Positions 1 to 7,100 of a stretch of DNA of 58,397 bases are shown here, one piece after another. The DNA is from M3007 sp041736625 (lineage in GTDB: Bacteria; Bacteroidota; Bacteroidia; Chitinophagales; Saprospiraceae). The stretch spans positions 1-58,397 of the forward strand of contig JBGSTG010000045.1 of the NCBI GenBank assembly GCA_041736625.1, read 5' to 3'. The notes beneath the pieces were generated by a model. That model worked only from the letters and a program-made list of their open reading frames with translations. It made no database searches and was not told the DNA's origin. Numbering within the stretch: position 1 is the stretch's first letter; every line of letters begins with the position of its first letter. The translations under genes were made by a program, and so were the position numbers.

Positions 1-708
1 GCGCGCGGTGGCCTCATCGAGGTGCCGATGGGGGTGACGATCCGCGAGGTCGTCGAGGAGATCGGCGGAGGAACACCCGATGGCACCCCGTTCAAGGCGG
101 TGCTCGTCGGTGGTCCGTCGGGCGGCTGTGTCCCTGCGGAACTGGCCGACACCCCGATCGATTACGAATCCCTCAACAAGGTCGGGGCCATCATGGGATC
201 TGGCGGATTGATCGTGCTCGACCGCAACGACTGCATGGTGCAGATGGCGCGGTATTTCCTCGATTTCTGCCAGTGCGAGTCCTGCGGGAAGTGCACGTTC
301 TGCCGGATCGGCACCCGCCGGATGCTGGATATCCTGGATCGGCTCTGCGCGGGCAAGGCGAAGTCCAAGGATCTAACGGACCTGGAGGAGCTTTCCGAAA
401 TGGTGCGCCGGGCCAGCCTTTGCGGTCTCGGGAAGACCGCGCCGAATCCGGTGTTGTCGGCGCTGAGGTTTTTCCGGGAGGAATTCGAAGCCCATGTCCA
501 CGGCCGCTGTCCCGCCGGCAAATGCCGCGACCTCATTACCTATTCGGTCACCGACGCCTGCATCGGCTGCACCCTCTGCGCCCAACACTGCCCGGCCAAC
601 GCAATTCCCGTGACTCCCTACCAAAAACATGTCATCCTTGACGACCGCTGCACTCGCTGCAACGCCTGCCGCGAGGTCTGCCCGGAACATGCGATCCTGG
701 TGCAATAG
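1..708 (+). CDS. NuoF/HydB/HndC-type flavoprotein subunit, C-terminal part (5' end outside window)
   Basis: This is the last 235 residues of a 51-kDa-type NADH-binding flavoprotein subunit, as found in NADH dehydrogenase (NuoF) or in electron-bifurcating NAD(P)-linked hydrogenases (HydB/HndC). What is visible: an SLBB-like start; the cysteine motif CESCGKCTFCRIGTRRM (about bp 274-324), which in the family ligates a 4Fe-4S cluster; and, after the NuoF core, two ferredoxin-type motifs CIGCTLCAQHCP and CTRCNACREVCP (about bp 559-684). The extra C-terminal 2x[4Fe-4S] domain favours the hydrogenase-linked HydB/HndC type over plain NuoF; this is inference. The next gene is a stub of the expected partner subunit (745-861), so the complex is not intact here. 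Base composition looks more GC-rich than the genes further downstream, but I did not compute it. Confidence 0.85.
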   Translation, partial: ARGGLIEVPMGVTIREVVEEIGGGTPDGTPFKAVLVGGPSGGCVPAELADTPIDYESLNKVGAIMGSGGLIVLDRNDCMVQMARYFLDFCQCESCGKCTFCRIGTRRMLDILDRLCAGKAKSKDLTDLEELSEMVRRASLCGLGKTAPNPVLSALRFFREEFEAHVHGRCPAGKCRDLITYSVTDACIGCTLCAQHCPANAIPVTPYQKHVILDDRCTRCNACREVCPEHAILVQ

Positions 709-735
709 GACCTATCAGACCTATACGACCTATCC
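709..735. repeat. Three degenerate 9-bp direct repeats (GACCTATnn)
   Basis: Three tandem units, GACCTATCA, GACCTATAC and GACCTATCC, begin on the base after the TAG stop of the flavoprotein gene and fill most of the 36-bp gap before the next ATG. This is the same placement seen for the heptamer arrays elsewhere in the window. Confidence 0.7.
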
Positions 736-744
736 TTCCAAATA

Positions 745-861
745 ATGCCCGCCATCACCATCGACGACCAGCTCATCCACGCACCCCCCGGCGCCACCAT
801 CCTGCAGGCGGCGCGCAGTGCCCCCCGCGCAGCCAGAACGGCGGCGCCCATTTTGCCATAG
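745..861 (+). pseudogene. 5' stub of a 2Fe-2S-domain hydrogenase/NADH dehydrogenase subunit (HydA/HndD/NuoG type)
   Basis: The frame from ATG 745 encodes MPAITIDDQLIHAPPGATIL followed by QAARSA. This is the typical first strand-turn-helix of a plant-type 2Fe-2S ferredoxin domain, which opens [FeFe]-hydrogenase catalytic subunits and NuoG. After about bp 822 the similarity stops: the cysteine ligands never appear, and the frame ends after 38 codons at TAG 859-861. The remaining sequence is the antisense of the nnr gene, so the true gene body is missing. Gene order (flavoprotein then 2Fe-2S subunit) matches hyd/hnd or nuo operons. The call rests on a short N-terminus and on context. Confidence 0.6.
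808..823. other. Rearrangement or assembly junction joining two truncated genes
   Basis: Read on the plus strand, this stretch still fits the AARSA start of the 2Fe-2S subunit. Read on the minus strand it fits the GALRA motif of the NnrD domain. Beyond it on each side only one gene makes sense. About 15 bp therefore satisfies both genes, which looks like microhomology at a breakpoint. Both genes are cut in mid-domain in tail-to-tail orientation. Confidence 0.6.
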
Positions 862-1631
862 GCGCCTGCCACGAGCAGCGCGTGCCCAAAATCGCCCTTG
901 TGGGCAAAACGCCTGCGCGGACGATAGATGCCCTGGACATCTTCAGCAACAGTCAGGTGGTAAGGCGTCGGAGTTTCCTGTTCAAAATCCGGCAGCAACC
1001 CAATCGGAACAACCGACCAGTCGCCCAGAAACGACTCATTTTCCGGAAAGAAAAAGGCCGGTTTGGGGCGCTCGAAAGTGATGGTAAACGCCGCCCGGAT
1101 ACAGGGGCCGGACACCACCCCGTCGGCGGGCAAGCCGGACGGCAGGTCGATCGAAACGACCTCGTTGGAGCAGCCGTTCAGTGTTTCCACCAGGACGCCC
1201 CAAAAGCCGGTCAGTGGCCTGCTCAACCCTGTGCCAAACAGGGCGTCGATCACCACGGCCTGCCGGGGCACTTCCGGGACGGGCGCTCCCGGCGACGTCG
1301 GGTATTCAAAACACGGCACACCGCCGTGTTTGGGCAAGGCCTTATATTGCGCCTCAAAGTCGGGAGACCAGCCTGCGCCGGCGGGCGGCAGCCAGACCGT
1401 TACCTCGTAAGCTGCCTGGTGCAAAAAACGCGCGACGGCCAACCCGTCACCGCCGTTGTTCCCGCCACCGCAGACCACCAGCACCGGCTGCAAGGTGTCC
1501 GGGAACAACGCCCGAAACCGGCCGGTAAACGCCAGCGCCGCCCGGTTCATGAGTTCAACCGAGTCCACCGGCTCCGAGGCAATGGTCGCGGCGTCCCAGG
1601 TGCGCATCAACCGTGAGTCGAAAATTTTCAT
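820..1631 (-). pseudogene. nnr: Bifunctional NAD(P)HX epimerase/dehydratase, truncated in the dehydratase domain
   Basis: The intact protein repairs hydrated NADH and NADPH: the N-terminal YjeF_N domain (NnrE) epimerises R/S-NAD(P)HX and the C-terminal ribokinase-like domain (NnrD) dehydrates S-NAD(P)HX. Here the epimerase part looks complete: MKIFDSRLMRTWDAATI start, CGGGNNGGDGLAVARF nucleotide loop, IDALFGTGLSRPL and VSIDLPSGLPADG. NnrD begins with HKGDFGHALLVAGAYGKMGA and is lost about 30 residues later at the junction near bp 820; beyond that the open frame runs antisense through the neighbouring genes to bp 618. ATG 1631 was chosen because residues upstream of it do not look like the family. 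Epimerase activity could survive. It is divergent from the CoA-transferase gene, 54 bp away. Confidence 0.8.
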
Positions 1632-1685
1632 AGTCTGAAATCCGTCCCCTTTTTTCGTCGGAACGACAGCAATCCGAGTTCGCAA

Positions 1686-2756
1686 ATGTCCATCAAAGTT
1701 ATAGAATTTGCCAGTGTTTTAGCCGGCCCCGCCGTCGGGATGTTTTTTTCCGAAATGGGTGCGGCGGTGATCAAGATCGAAAACCGGCGCACCGGCGGCG
1801 ACATCACGCGGGCCTGGAAGCTGCCGTCCGAAAATCAGGATGCCTCCGTTTCCGCCTATTGGGCCTCGGTCAATTACCGGAAGCAGTACCTGATGCTCGA
1901 TCTGGAGACGCCGGAAGACGCCTCGCGGGCGCAAGCGCTGGTGCAGGATGCCGACGTGGTCATCAGCAATTTCCGTCCGGAGGCCGCGCGGCGTTTCGGT
2001 CTCGATCCGGAAACGCTGCGCAAGCGCCATCCCGGGCTGATATACGCCCAGTTGGACGCCTACCCAGACCCCGACGATCCCCGGCCGGCGTTCGACGTCG
2101 TGTTGCAGGCCGACACCGGGTTTATGTCCATGACCGGCGAAGCGGGTCGTCCGTGCGTAAAAATGCCGGTTGCGCTGATTGATCTGTTGGCCGCGCACCA
2201 GCTCAAGGAAGGCATCCTGTGGGCCTTGTGGCAACGGGAGCGCACCGGTGAGGGGGCGCTGGTGCGCACCTCCCTTTTCGAAAGCGCGGTCGCTTCCCTG
2301 GCCAACCAGGCCACCAACTGGCTGATGGCGGGGCACTTGCCGACCCCCATGGGCTCGCAGCACCCCAACATAGCGCCTTATGGCGATCAGGTGATTTGCG
2401 CCGGCGGGCAGGTGCTGGTGCTCGCCGTCGGCACCCAAAGACACTTTGAACGGCTGTGCGCGGTGGTGGGCGAACCCGAAAAAGCCACTGACCCGCAGTT
2501 TGCGACCAACCGGGACAGGGTGCTGCACCGCACTGCACTTGTGACATGGTTGCAGGAAAAATTTGGTCGCCGGCCCATCGAACATTGGCTTGAACAATTG
2601 CAGGAAGCGGGTGTGCCCGCCGCCCCGGTGCGCGACCTTCAGTCCCTGTTTTCCACGCCCGAGGCCCGCAGCATGGTGCTGCACAGCGAGGAAGAAGGCA
2701 TGCCCACCCAACGGGTCAAAACCGTGGCCTTCCATTTGACCTCCGGACACGGGTAA
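1686..2756 (+). CDS. Class III (CaiB/BaiF family) CoA-transferase
   Basis: A 356-residue protein of the family III CoA-transferases, which move CoA between carboxylic acids through an aspartyl-CoA intermediate. Features: N-terminal motif VIEFASVLAGPAVGMFFSEM followed by GAAVIKIE, then DVVISNFRPEAARRFGLDPE, RHPGLIYAQLDAYP, and the segment PVALIDLLAAHQLKEGILWAL, whose Asp fits the position of the catalytic aspartate. The C-terminus has the usual GVPAAPVRDL loop. It is slightly shorter than the usual ~400 residues. Substrate cannot be told: there is no neighbouring acyl-CoA ligase, dehydratase or racemase. The ATG follows the divergent nnr start directly, so a shared promoter region of about 50 bp must serve both. 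Confidence 0.88.
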   Translation: MSIKVIEFASVLAGPAVGMFFSEMGAAVIKIENRRTGGDITRAWKLPSENQDASVSAYWASVNYRKQYLMLDLETPEDASRAQALVQDADVVISNFRPEAARRFGLDPETLRKRHPGLIYAQLDAYPDPDDPRPAFDVVLQADTGFMSMTGEAGRPCVKMPVALIDLLAAHQLKEGILWALWQRERTGEGALVRTSLFESAVASLANQATNWLMAGHLPTPMGSQHPNIAPYGDQVICAGGQVLVLAVGTQRHFERLCAVVGEPEKATDPQFATNRDRVLHRTALVTWLQEKFGRRPIEHWLEQLQEAGVPAAPVRDLQSLFSTPEARSMVLHSEEEGMPTQRVKTVAFHLTSGHG

Positions 2757-2788
2757 CGTTCCGACCACCAACGACCGACCGACCGCGT

Positions 2789-3006
2789 ACCCATACGATG
2801 GCTTGAAGCCCGATGTCGCCAACTTAGCGTAAAAAGATTGCTTTGGGGTTGTTTGATTTCTTACCGCGACTTTATTTTTTGCCGCGAATTAGCGCTAATT
2901 AGCGCTAATTCGCGGCAAAAAAAATATCTAGTTTCGTTGTAGACAATTTTACAACATTGCTTTTACGCTAAGTTGACGACATTGGGCTTGAAGCCATCGT
3001 ATGGGT
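2789..3006. mobile_element. MITE-like element with 46-bp terminal inverted repeats
   Basis: The left end (2789-2834, beginning ACCCATACGATGGCTTGAAG) and right end (2961-3006, ending CTTGAAGCCATCGTATGGGT) are reverse complements over 46 bp with two mismatches. The 126-bp interior has no ORF and contains a separate perfect palindrome. Size (218 bp), long terminal repeats and lack of coding fit a miniature inverted-repeat element; no transposase with matching ends is in the window. No clear target duplication is visible. It lies between two convergent genes and interrupts a heptamer array. Confidence 0.6.
2875..2922. terminator. Perfect 48-bp palindrome with A/T flanks
   Basis: TTTTTTGCCGCGAATTAGCG continues as a perfect palindrome to the mirrored CGCGGCAAAAAA, with tandem GCGCTAATT words in the centre. 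A T-run on each strand follows the GC stem, so it could act as a bidirectional terminator between the convergent CoA-transferase and hemE genes. It may instead simply be the core of the MITE-like element. Confidence 0.45.
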
Positions 3007-3012
3007 TATCCC

Positions 3013-3100
3013 TCGCCAACTACCGACCGCCGACTACCGATAGCCGACTACCGATAGCCGACTACCGACCGCCGACCGCCGACTACCGACTACCGATAGC
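3013..3100. repeat. Degenerate heptamer array (CCGACTA/CCGATAG units), right part; left part at 2759-2788
   Basis: About twelve 7-bp units such as CCGACTA, CCGATAG and CCGACCG run from the edge of the MITE-like element into the 3' end of hemE. On the minus strand the hemE stop codon TAG lies inside the unit CGGTAG. A shorter, related stretch (CCGACCACCAACGACCGACC) lies on the other side of the MITE at 2765-2784. The 2757-3089 interval holds no gene. Confidence 0.7.
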
Positions 3101-4106
3101 CCACAACCGCCTCCACAAACGCCCTCACCCCATCCAACGGCGTATCCGGGTACACCCCGTGGCCCAGGTTGGCGATGTGGTGCGGCCCGAAAGCGGCCAG
3201 CATTTCGCGGGTTTTGTCGCCGACGGTATCCGGGTGTGCGTACAGCGCGCAAGGATCGAGGTTGCCTTGCAACACCCGCTGCGGCCCCGCCAGCCGGCGC
3301 GCCCAGGCGGGATCCATGTTCCAGTCCAGCCCCACCACGTCGTATGGCAACGCCGACAAATCTTCCATGGCGAACCAGGCGCCTTTGGCAAAAATCGTCC
3401 GGGGCGTACCGGCGAGGGCGTCGCCTATTTGACGCAGGTATGGCATGGCGAACGCTCGGTATTGGTCCGGCGTCAGTTCGCCGGCCCAGGAATCAAAAAT
3501 CTGGATGAGGTCGGCGCCGGCAGCCACCTGTTGCCGGGTGTAGGCGATGGTGGTGTCGGTCAGGCGCTGCAGCAGGTCATGTGCCAGGCGGGGTTCCTGG
3601 TACAGGAAGCGGCGCGCCAGGGAAAAGGTCTTGCTGCCTCCGCCCTCCACCATGTACGCCAGCAGGGTCCATGGCGCGCCGGCGAAGCCGATGAGCGGCA
3701 CCCGGCCCTGCAATGCCTGCTTGCACTTCCGGATGGCTTCGTAAACGTATTCAAGGCGTTCGGCGGCCGTTTCGGCGCCGGCGAGCGCTTCGATATCCGA
3801 CCGGCTGCCGATGGTTCTCGGGAAACGGGGGCCTTTGGCCTCCACCATCTCGTAGTCCAGCCCCATGGCTTCGGGCACCACCAGGATGTCCGAAAAAACA
3901 ATGGCAGCGTCTACCCCAAGCGCCTGCACCGGCTGCAGGGTTGCTTCAGCCGCCGCTTCGGGTGTTTTGACAAACGCCTTGAAATCGGGGAAACGGCTGC
4001 GCAAGGCCCGGTATTCGGGCAGGATGCGGCCGGCCTGGCGCATCAGCCAGACAGGAGGGCGTTCGGTGTGTTCACCGCGGGCGGCGCGCAAAAAAAGATC
4101 GTTCAT
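3090..4106 (-). CDS. hemE: Uroporphyrinogen III decarboxylase
   Basis: HemE decarboxylates the four acetate side chains of uroporphyrinogen III to give coproporphyrinogen III in cytosolic haem synthesis. The 338-residue product has the full family length. Visible motifs: PPVWLMRQAGRILPEYRALR near the N-terminus (substrate-binding loop), DAAIVFSDILVVPEAMGLDY, GFAGAPWTLLAYMVEGGGSK, QIFDSWAGELTP, VVGLDWNMD, LQGNLDP, and the C-terminal ANLGHGVYPDTP. The last codons (AVVGYR, stop) are encoded by the start of a heptamer repeat array, so repeat sequence has become part of the coding region. No other haem gene is adjacent. Confidence 0.97.
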   Translation of the reverse strand: MNDLFLRAARGEHTERPPVWLMRQAGRILPEYRALRSRFPDFKAFVKTPEAAAEATLQPVQALGVDAAIVFSDILVVPEAMGLDYEMVEAKGPRFPRTIGSRSDIEALAGAETAAERLEYVYEAIRKCKQALQGRVPLIGFAGAPWTLLAYMVEGGGSKTFSLARRFLYQEPRLAHDLLQRLTDTTIAYTRQQVAAGADLIQIFDSWAGELTPDQYRAFAMPYLRQIGDALAGTPRTIFAKGAWFAMEDLSALPYDVVGLDWNMDPAWARRLAGPQRVLQGNLDPCALYAHPDTVGDKTREMLAAFGPHHIANLGHGVYPDTPLDGVRAFVEAVVGYR

Positions 4107-4129
4107 GGCGTGTCGGTGGAATTAAGGGC

Positions 4130-4137
4130 CAAAATTA
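4130..4137 (-). promoter_or_regulatory. -7 element (TAATTTTG) upstream of hemE
   Basis: Reads TAATTTTG on the minus strand, 24 bp before the hemE ATG, matching the Bacteroidota TAnnTTTG consensus. No clear TTG -33 element is seen. Confidence 0.4.
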
Positions 4138-4199
4138 ACCCCGGCCGGTTCATTTTAACCGAATGGCGGAAATACCTGACGAAAACGTGATAAATACGC

Positions 4200-4207
4200 T
4201 ACTTTTG
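4200..4207 (+). promoter_or_regulatory. -7 element (TACTTTTG)
   Basis: TACTTTTG lies 13 bp before the ATG of the secreted protein gene at 4221 and matches the Bacteroidota -7 consensus TAnnTTTG. This implies a very short 5' leader. No clear -33 TTG. Confidence 0.5.
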
Positions 4208-4220
4208 TAGCAAAAAAAAC

Positions 4221-4739
4221 ATGATTGCCAGAAACATAATGCTTGCCCTGCTTGCCCTGCCCCTCCTGACTTTCGCACAAACGGAAAAGAAAGGATTAGC
4301 AACCCTGGATCAACCCGGGTACTCCATTCAGTACCCGGCCGAGTGGCAAGTGGATCAGTCGGGCATGATGGGCACCAAATTTATCCTGGTGATGCCTTCG
4401 GGCAATCCCGAATTCAGCCCGAACATCAACCTGGTGCAACAGGAGTTGCCGACAGACGACGTTCCGATGGACGCCACGCTGGAAGCCACGCTCGAACAAC
4501 TGGAAAACATGCTGGGCGATTTTAAACTGATCTCCCAAAAAAAGTTCAACACCCCTTCAGGCCCCTGCAGCGAACTGGAATACACCGGCACCTTTGGAGA
4601 GAACGCCATGCACTGGAAACAGCGGTACTGGTTGCGGAATAAAATGGTGCACGTGCTGACCTTCACGGCTTTGAAAGATGATTTTGCGCGGGTTGTCGAC
4701 TCCGGGAAAAGCGCTATGGATTCATTTTGGCTAAAATAA
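4221..4739 (+). CDS. Secreted PsbP-like/DUF1795-like protein
   Basis: A 172-residue protein with a signal peptide (MIARNIMLALLALPLLTFAQ, cleavage probably after the Ala before QTEKK). The mature part begins with YSIQYPAEWQVDQSG and later has SGPCSELEYTGTF and QRYWLRNKMVHVLTFTA. This pattern resembles PsbP/DUF1795-type small alpha-beta domains found in secreted or lipoprotein contexts; the assignment is from strand pattern only. It has its own short-leader promoter and is flanked by opposite-strand genes, so it is probably a single-gene unit. Function unknown. Confidence 0.75.
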   Translation: MIARNIMLALLALPLLTFAQTEKKGLATLDQPGYSIQYPAEWQVDQSGMMGTKFILVMPSGNPEFSPNINLVQQELPTDDVPMDATLEATLEQLENMLGDFKLISQKKFNTPSGPCSELEYTGTFGENAMHWKQRYWLRNKMVHVLTFTALKDDFARVVDSGKSAMDSFWLK

Positions 4740-4805
4740 ACGCGTCAAAGCAACCAGTTTGGCGTGATTGCAAATAAAAAGCCAGTGCATCGGCAACCCT
4801 GCCGC

Positions 4806-5102
4806 TCAACCCAGCCTGGCCGCCATCTCAGCCGTCATCGGATCGGCACTCACTCCGTAGCCGTTAACCAGAATGCCCTTAACACTGTGTTTCGTCGAAG
4901 AAATGGCGTATAGAATGCTGGAGTCGGAGGGGTTGGTCATGCCCTCAAATCGGAAAATCTTGTCGACATGAAAGTCCTCCGGATGCAGTTGCAATGCACC
5001 TTCGCGACAATGTAACCGATCGGTTTGCAGGTTAAAATCCTCCTTGTACCCCTCTTCCCGGAGGGCATCAATGGCTTCGATCATGGTGAAAAAAGATTGC
5101 AT
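4806..5102 (-). CDS. Conserved small Bacteroidota protein (often labelled phosphoribosylpyrophosphate synthetase)
   Basis: A 98-residue protein with the conserved features of a small Bacteroidota family: EAIDALREEGYKEDFNLQTD, LQLHPEDFHVDKIFRFEGMT, DSSILYAISSTKHSVKGILV and NGYGVSADP. Databases often name it phosphoribosylpyrophosphate synthetase, but it is far too short for that enzyme (about 310 residues) and lacks the PRPP-binding motif, so the name should not be taken as function. No signal peptide. It is divergent from the DEAD-box helicase gene, with about 80 bp between the starts. Confidence 0.8.
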   Translation of the reverse strand: MQSFFTMIEAIDALREEGYKEDFNLQTDRLHCREGALQLHPEDFHVDKIFRFEGMTNPSDSSILYAISSTKHSVKGILVNGYGVSADPMTAEMAARLG

Positions 5103-5128
5103 AGCTGTAAGCGTTTAAGTTATAAGGG

Positions 5129-5136
5129 TAACTTTG
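5129..5136 (+). promoter_or_regulatory. -7 element (TAACTTTG) upstream of the helicase
   Basis: TAACTTTG matches TAnnTTTG and lies 47 bp before the helicase ATG at 5183. A TTG at 5097-5099 is rather far (29 bp) for a -33 element. Confidence 0.4.
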
Positions 5137-5182
5137 TTTACCGGAAGAATGTTTAATCCGGAAATCCTTCATCCTGCACCCA

Positions 5183-6424
5183 ATGCGTTTTTCCGAATAC
5201 CGCATCACCCCGCAAATCAGACAGAACCTGGAAATCATGGGCTTCAAACGGCCCACCGACATCCAGTACAAATGCATTCCCTCCATCCTGAAAGGGGAGG
5301 ATTTGTTGGCTATTGCCCAGACCGGAACCGGCAAGACGGCCGCATTTGCCATTCCGGTGGCCCACCGTTTGCTCGACCGCAAAAGAGCGTCCCGGTACAC
5401 GGGGGTCCGCTGCGTGGTGATGGCGCCTACGCGGGAACTGGCGCTTCAAATTTCAGAGGTGTTCGAGAAAATCAGCCAGAATACCCGGCTTAAAACGCTT
5501 TGCCTGTTCGGCGGGGTCGACCAAGACCCGCAAATCGCCCGTCTGGACGGGGGCATCGACATCCTGGTCACCACGCCGGGGCGCATGTTCGACCTGCACC
5601 ACCAGGGGCACATCAACCTGAGCAAAGCGGAATTTCTGATCCTCGACGAGGCCGACCGCATGCTGGACCTGGGCTTTCTGAAAGACATCCAGGATGTGGT
5701 GGCCCTCTTGCCCCGCAACCGGCAAACGCTCTTTTTCTCCGCCACCATCAACGACCGCATTAAGAAACTCGCCTATTCGCTGGTCTCCCAGCACGCGGTA
5801 CGCATCCAGATCTCGCCCAAGGATCCGGTATCCAAAAATGTGCGGCACAGCGTGGCCTTCATCGCCATGGACGACAAGCGGTTTTTCCTCGAACGGCTCG
5901 TCAAAGAGAACGCCGAGGCCAAAATGATCGTGTTCGTACGGACCAAAGTGCGCGCCGAAAGGGTGCACGCCGCCCTGGGCCGCGTGGGCATCGCCGCCGA
6001 AACGCTACACGGCGACAAGGAGCAACACGCGCGCATGGAAACCCTCGCCCGCTTCCGGACGGGCGAAACCAGGCTGCTCATCGCCACCGATGTGAGCGCC
6101 CGGGGCATCGACGTGCCGGACGTCGAGTTTGTCGTCAATTACGACCTGCCCGACGTGGCCGAAAACTACGTGCACCGCGTGGGCCGTACCGGACGCGGCG
6201 AGCGCATGGGCGATGCCATCTCGTTCTGCAGCCCCGAAGAAAAACCCCTGCTCGAAGCCATCGAAGCGTTTATCGGGAAACCAATCGCCCAAACAACCAT
6301 CGACAAGGGCGAATACCAATACACCGTGCGCATGACCGAAGATGTGGGCGACAAGTGGCGCGACGTCATGCGCGAAGTGGAAGAAGCCGAAAAATATTTC
6401 TCCAAAAAAAAGAAAAAAGGATGA
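5183..6424 (+). CDS. DEAD-box ATP-dependent RNA helicase
   Basis: A 413-residue DEAD-box helicase that would unwind RNA duplexes or remodel ribonucleoproteins. All core motifs are present: Q-motif region GFKRPTDIQ (about 20-28), AQTGTGKT (45-52), PTRELA (82-87), TPGR (131-134), DEAD (155-158), SAT, IVFVRTKVRAERV, LIATDVSARGID and HRVGRTGRGERMG. The tail after residue 370 is short and ends in a lysine run (KKKKKG), as in compact RhlE-type proteins. Other in-frame starts lie downstream of the family N-terminus, so ATG 5183 is the natural one. Exact subfamily (RhlE versus others) is inference. Confidence 0.93.
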   Translation: MRFSEYRITPQIRQNLEIMGFKRPTDIQYKCIPSILKGEDLLAIAQTGTGKTAAFAIPVAHRLLDRKRASRYTGVRCVVMAPTRELALQISEVFEKISQNTRLKTLCLFGGVDQDPQIARLDGGIDILVTTPGRMFDLHHQGHINLSKAEFLILDEADRMLDLGFLKDIQDVVALLPRNRQTLFFSATINDRIKKLAYSLVSQHAVRIQISPKDPVSKNVRHSVAFIAMDDKRFFLERLVKENAEAKMIVFVRTKVRAERVHAALGRVGIAAETLHGDKEQHARMETLARFRTGETRLLIATDVSARGIDVPDVEFVVNYDLPDVAENYVHRVGRTGRGERMGDAISFCSPEEKPLLEAIEAFIGKPIAQTTIDKGEYQYTVRMTEDVGDKWRDVMREVEEAEKYFSKKKKKG

Positions 6425-6432
6425 GCCGAAAC

Positions 6433-6463
6433 TTGCAATCAAAAACTTTTTGTTTTACATTTG
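6433..6463 (+). promoter_or_regulatory. Promoter: TTG-N20-TACATTTG
   Basis: TTG at 6433-6435 and TACATTTG at 6456-6463 match the Bacteroidota primary sigma factor consensus in sequence and spacing. The Uma2 ATG is 15 bp downstream. Confidence 0.65.
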
Positions 6464-6477
6464 CACAGCACTAAAAT

Positions 6478-7098
6478 ATGGGCTCCATGGACATTCTCGC
6501 ACAACTGTTGGACGCACCCAACGCCGCCCTCATCATTGATGAGGTTAACCACCGGCTGGACGACGAGCGCGAAAAACGCATCCGTTTTTACAACGACATT
6601 GATGAGTCGGTGAAAGCTGAATTCATTAATGGGGAAATTATTCTGCACTCGCCAGTGACAAGGGCACATGCATTAGCGGTGGCCACCATCAGTAGAAGAC
6701 TGGGAATCTATGTCGAACTACATCAGTTGGGAGAAATTCATATTGAAAAATCCATGATCCGGCTCACCCGAAACGACTATGAGCCGGACATCTGTTTTTT
6801 CAGCACGGAGAAGTCAAGGGAATTTACCCCGGATCAGAAGTTGTTCCCTGCACCCGACCTGGTGGTGGAAGTGTTGTCCAAATCCACTGAAAAGGTTGAC
6901 CGTGGCATTAAATTTCAGGATTATGCCGCCCACGGCGTGGGCGAATACTGGATTGTGGATACCGTGGAAAAGGCCGTAGAGCAATATGTTTTGCGGGAGG
7001 GCGTGTTCGAACTGGTGCTGCGTTCACACGGTACCGACATCTACGCGGATCAGGTTACCGGCTTTGTTTTGCAGGTGAAAACGCTGTTTAACGATTAG
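6478..7098 (+). CDS. Uma2 family (DUF820) PD-(D/E)XK nuclease-like protein
   Basis: A 206-residue protein of the Uma2 family, which has the restriction-endonuclease fold and is common in cyanobacteria and some Bacteroidota; the biological role is not settled. Visible: EFINGEIILHSPVTRAHA (Glu of the fold), YEPDICFFS (first acidic metal ligand), APDLVVEVLSKSTEKVDRGI (the D-x(n)-E-V pair followed by Lys), and FQDYAAHGVGEYWIVD. A possible later start is the second Met at 6487. It ends two bases before the amylase ATG, so the two are probably co-transcribed. Confidence 0.88.
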   Translation: MGSMDILAQLLDAPNAALIIDEVNHRLDDEREKRIRFYNDIDESVKAEFINGEIILHSPVTRAHALAVATISRRLGIYVELHQLGEIHIEKSMIRLTRNDYEPDICFFSTEKSREFTPDQKLFPAPDLVVEVLSKSTEKVDRGIKFQDYAAHGVGEYWIVDTVEKAVEQYVLREGVFELVLRSHGTDIYADQVTGFVLQVKTLFND

Positions 7099-7100
7099 CG

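Noticed and set aside
4806..5102. Phosphoribosylpyrophosphate synthetase function
   Set aside because: The common database name does not fit a 98-residue protein with no PRPP-binding motif.
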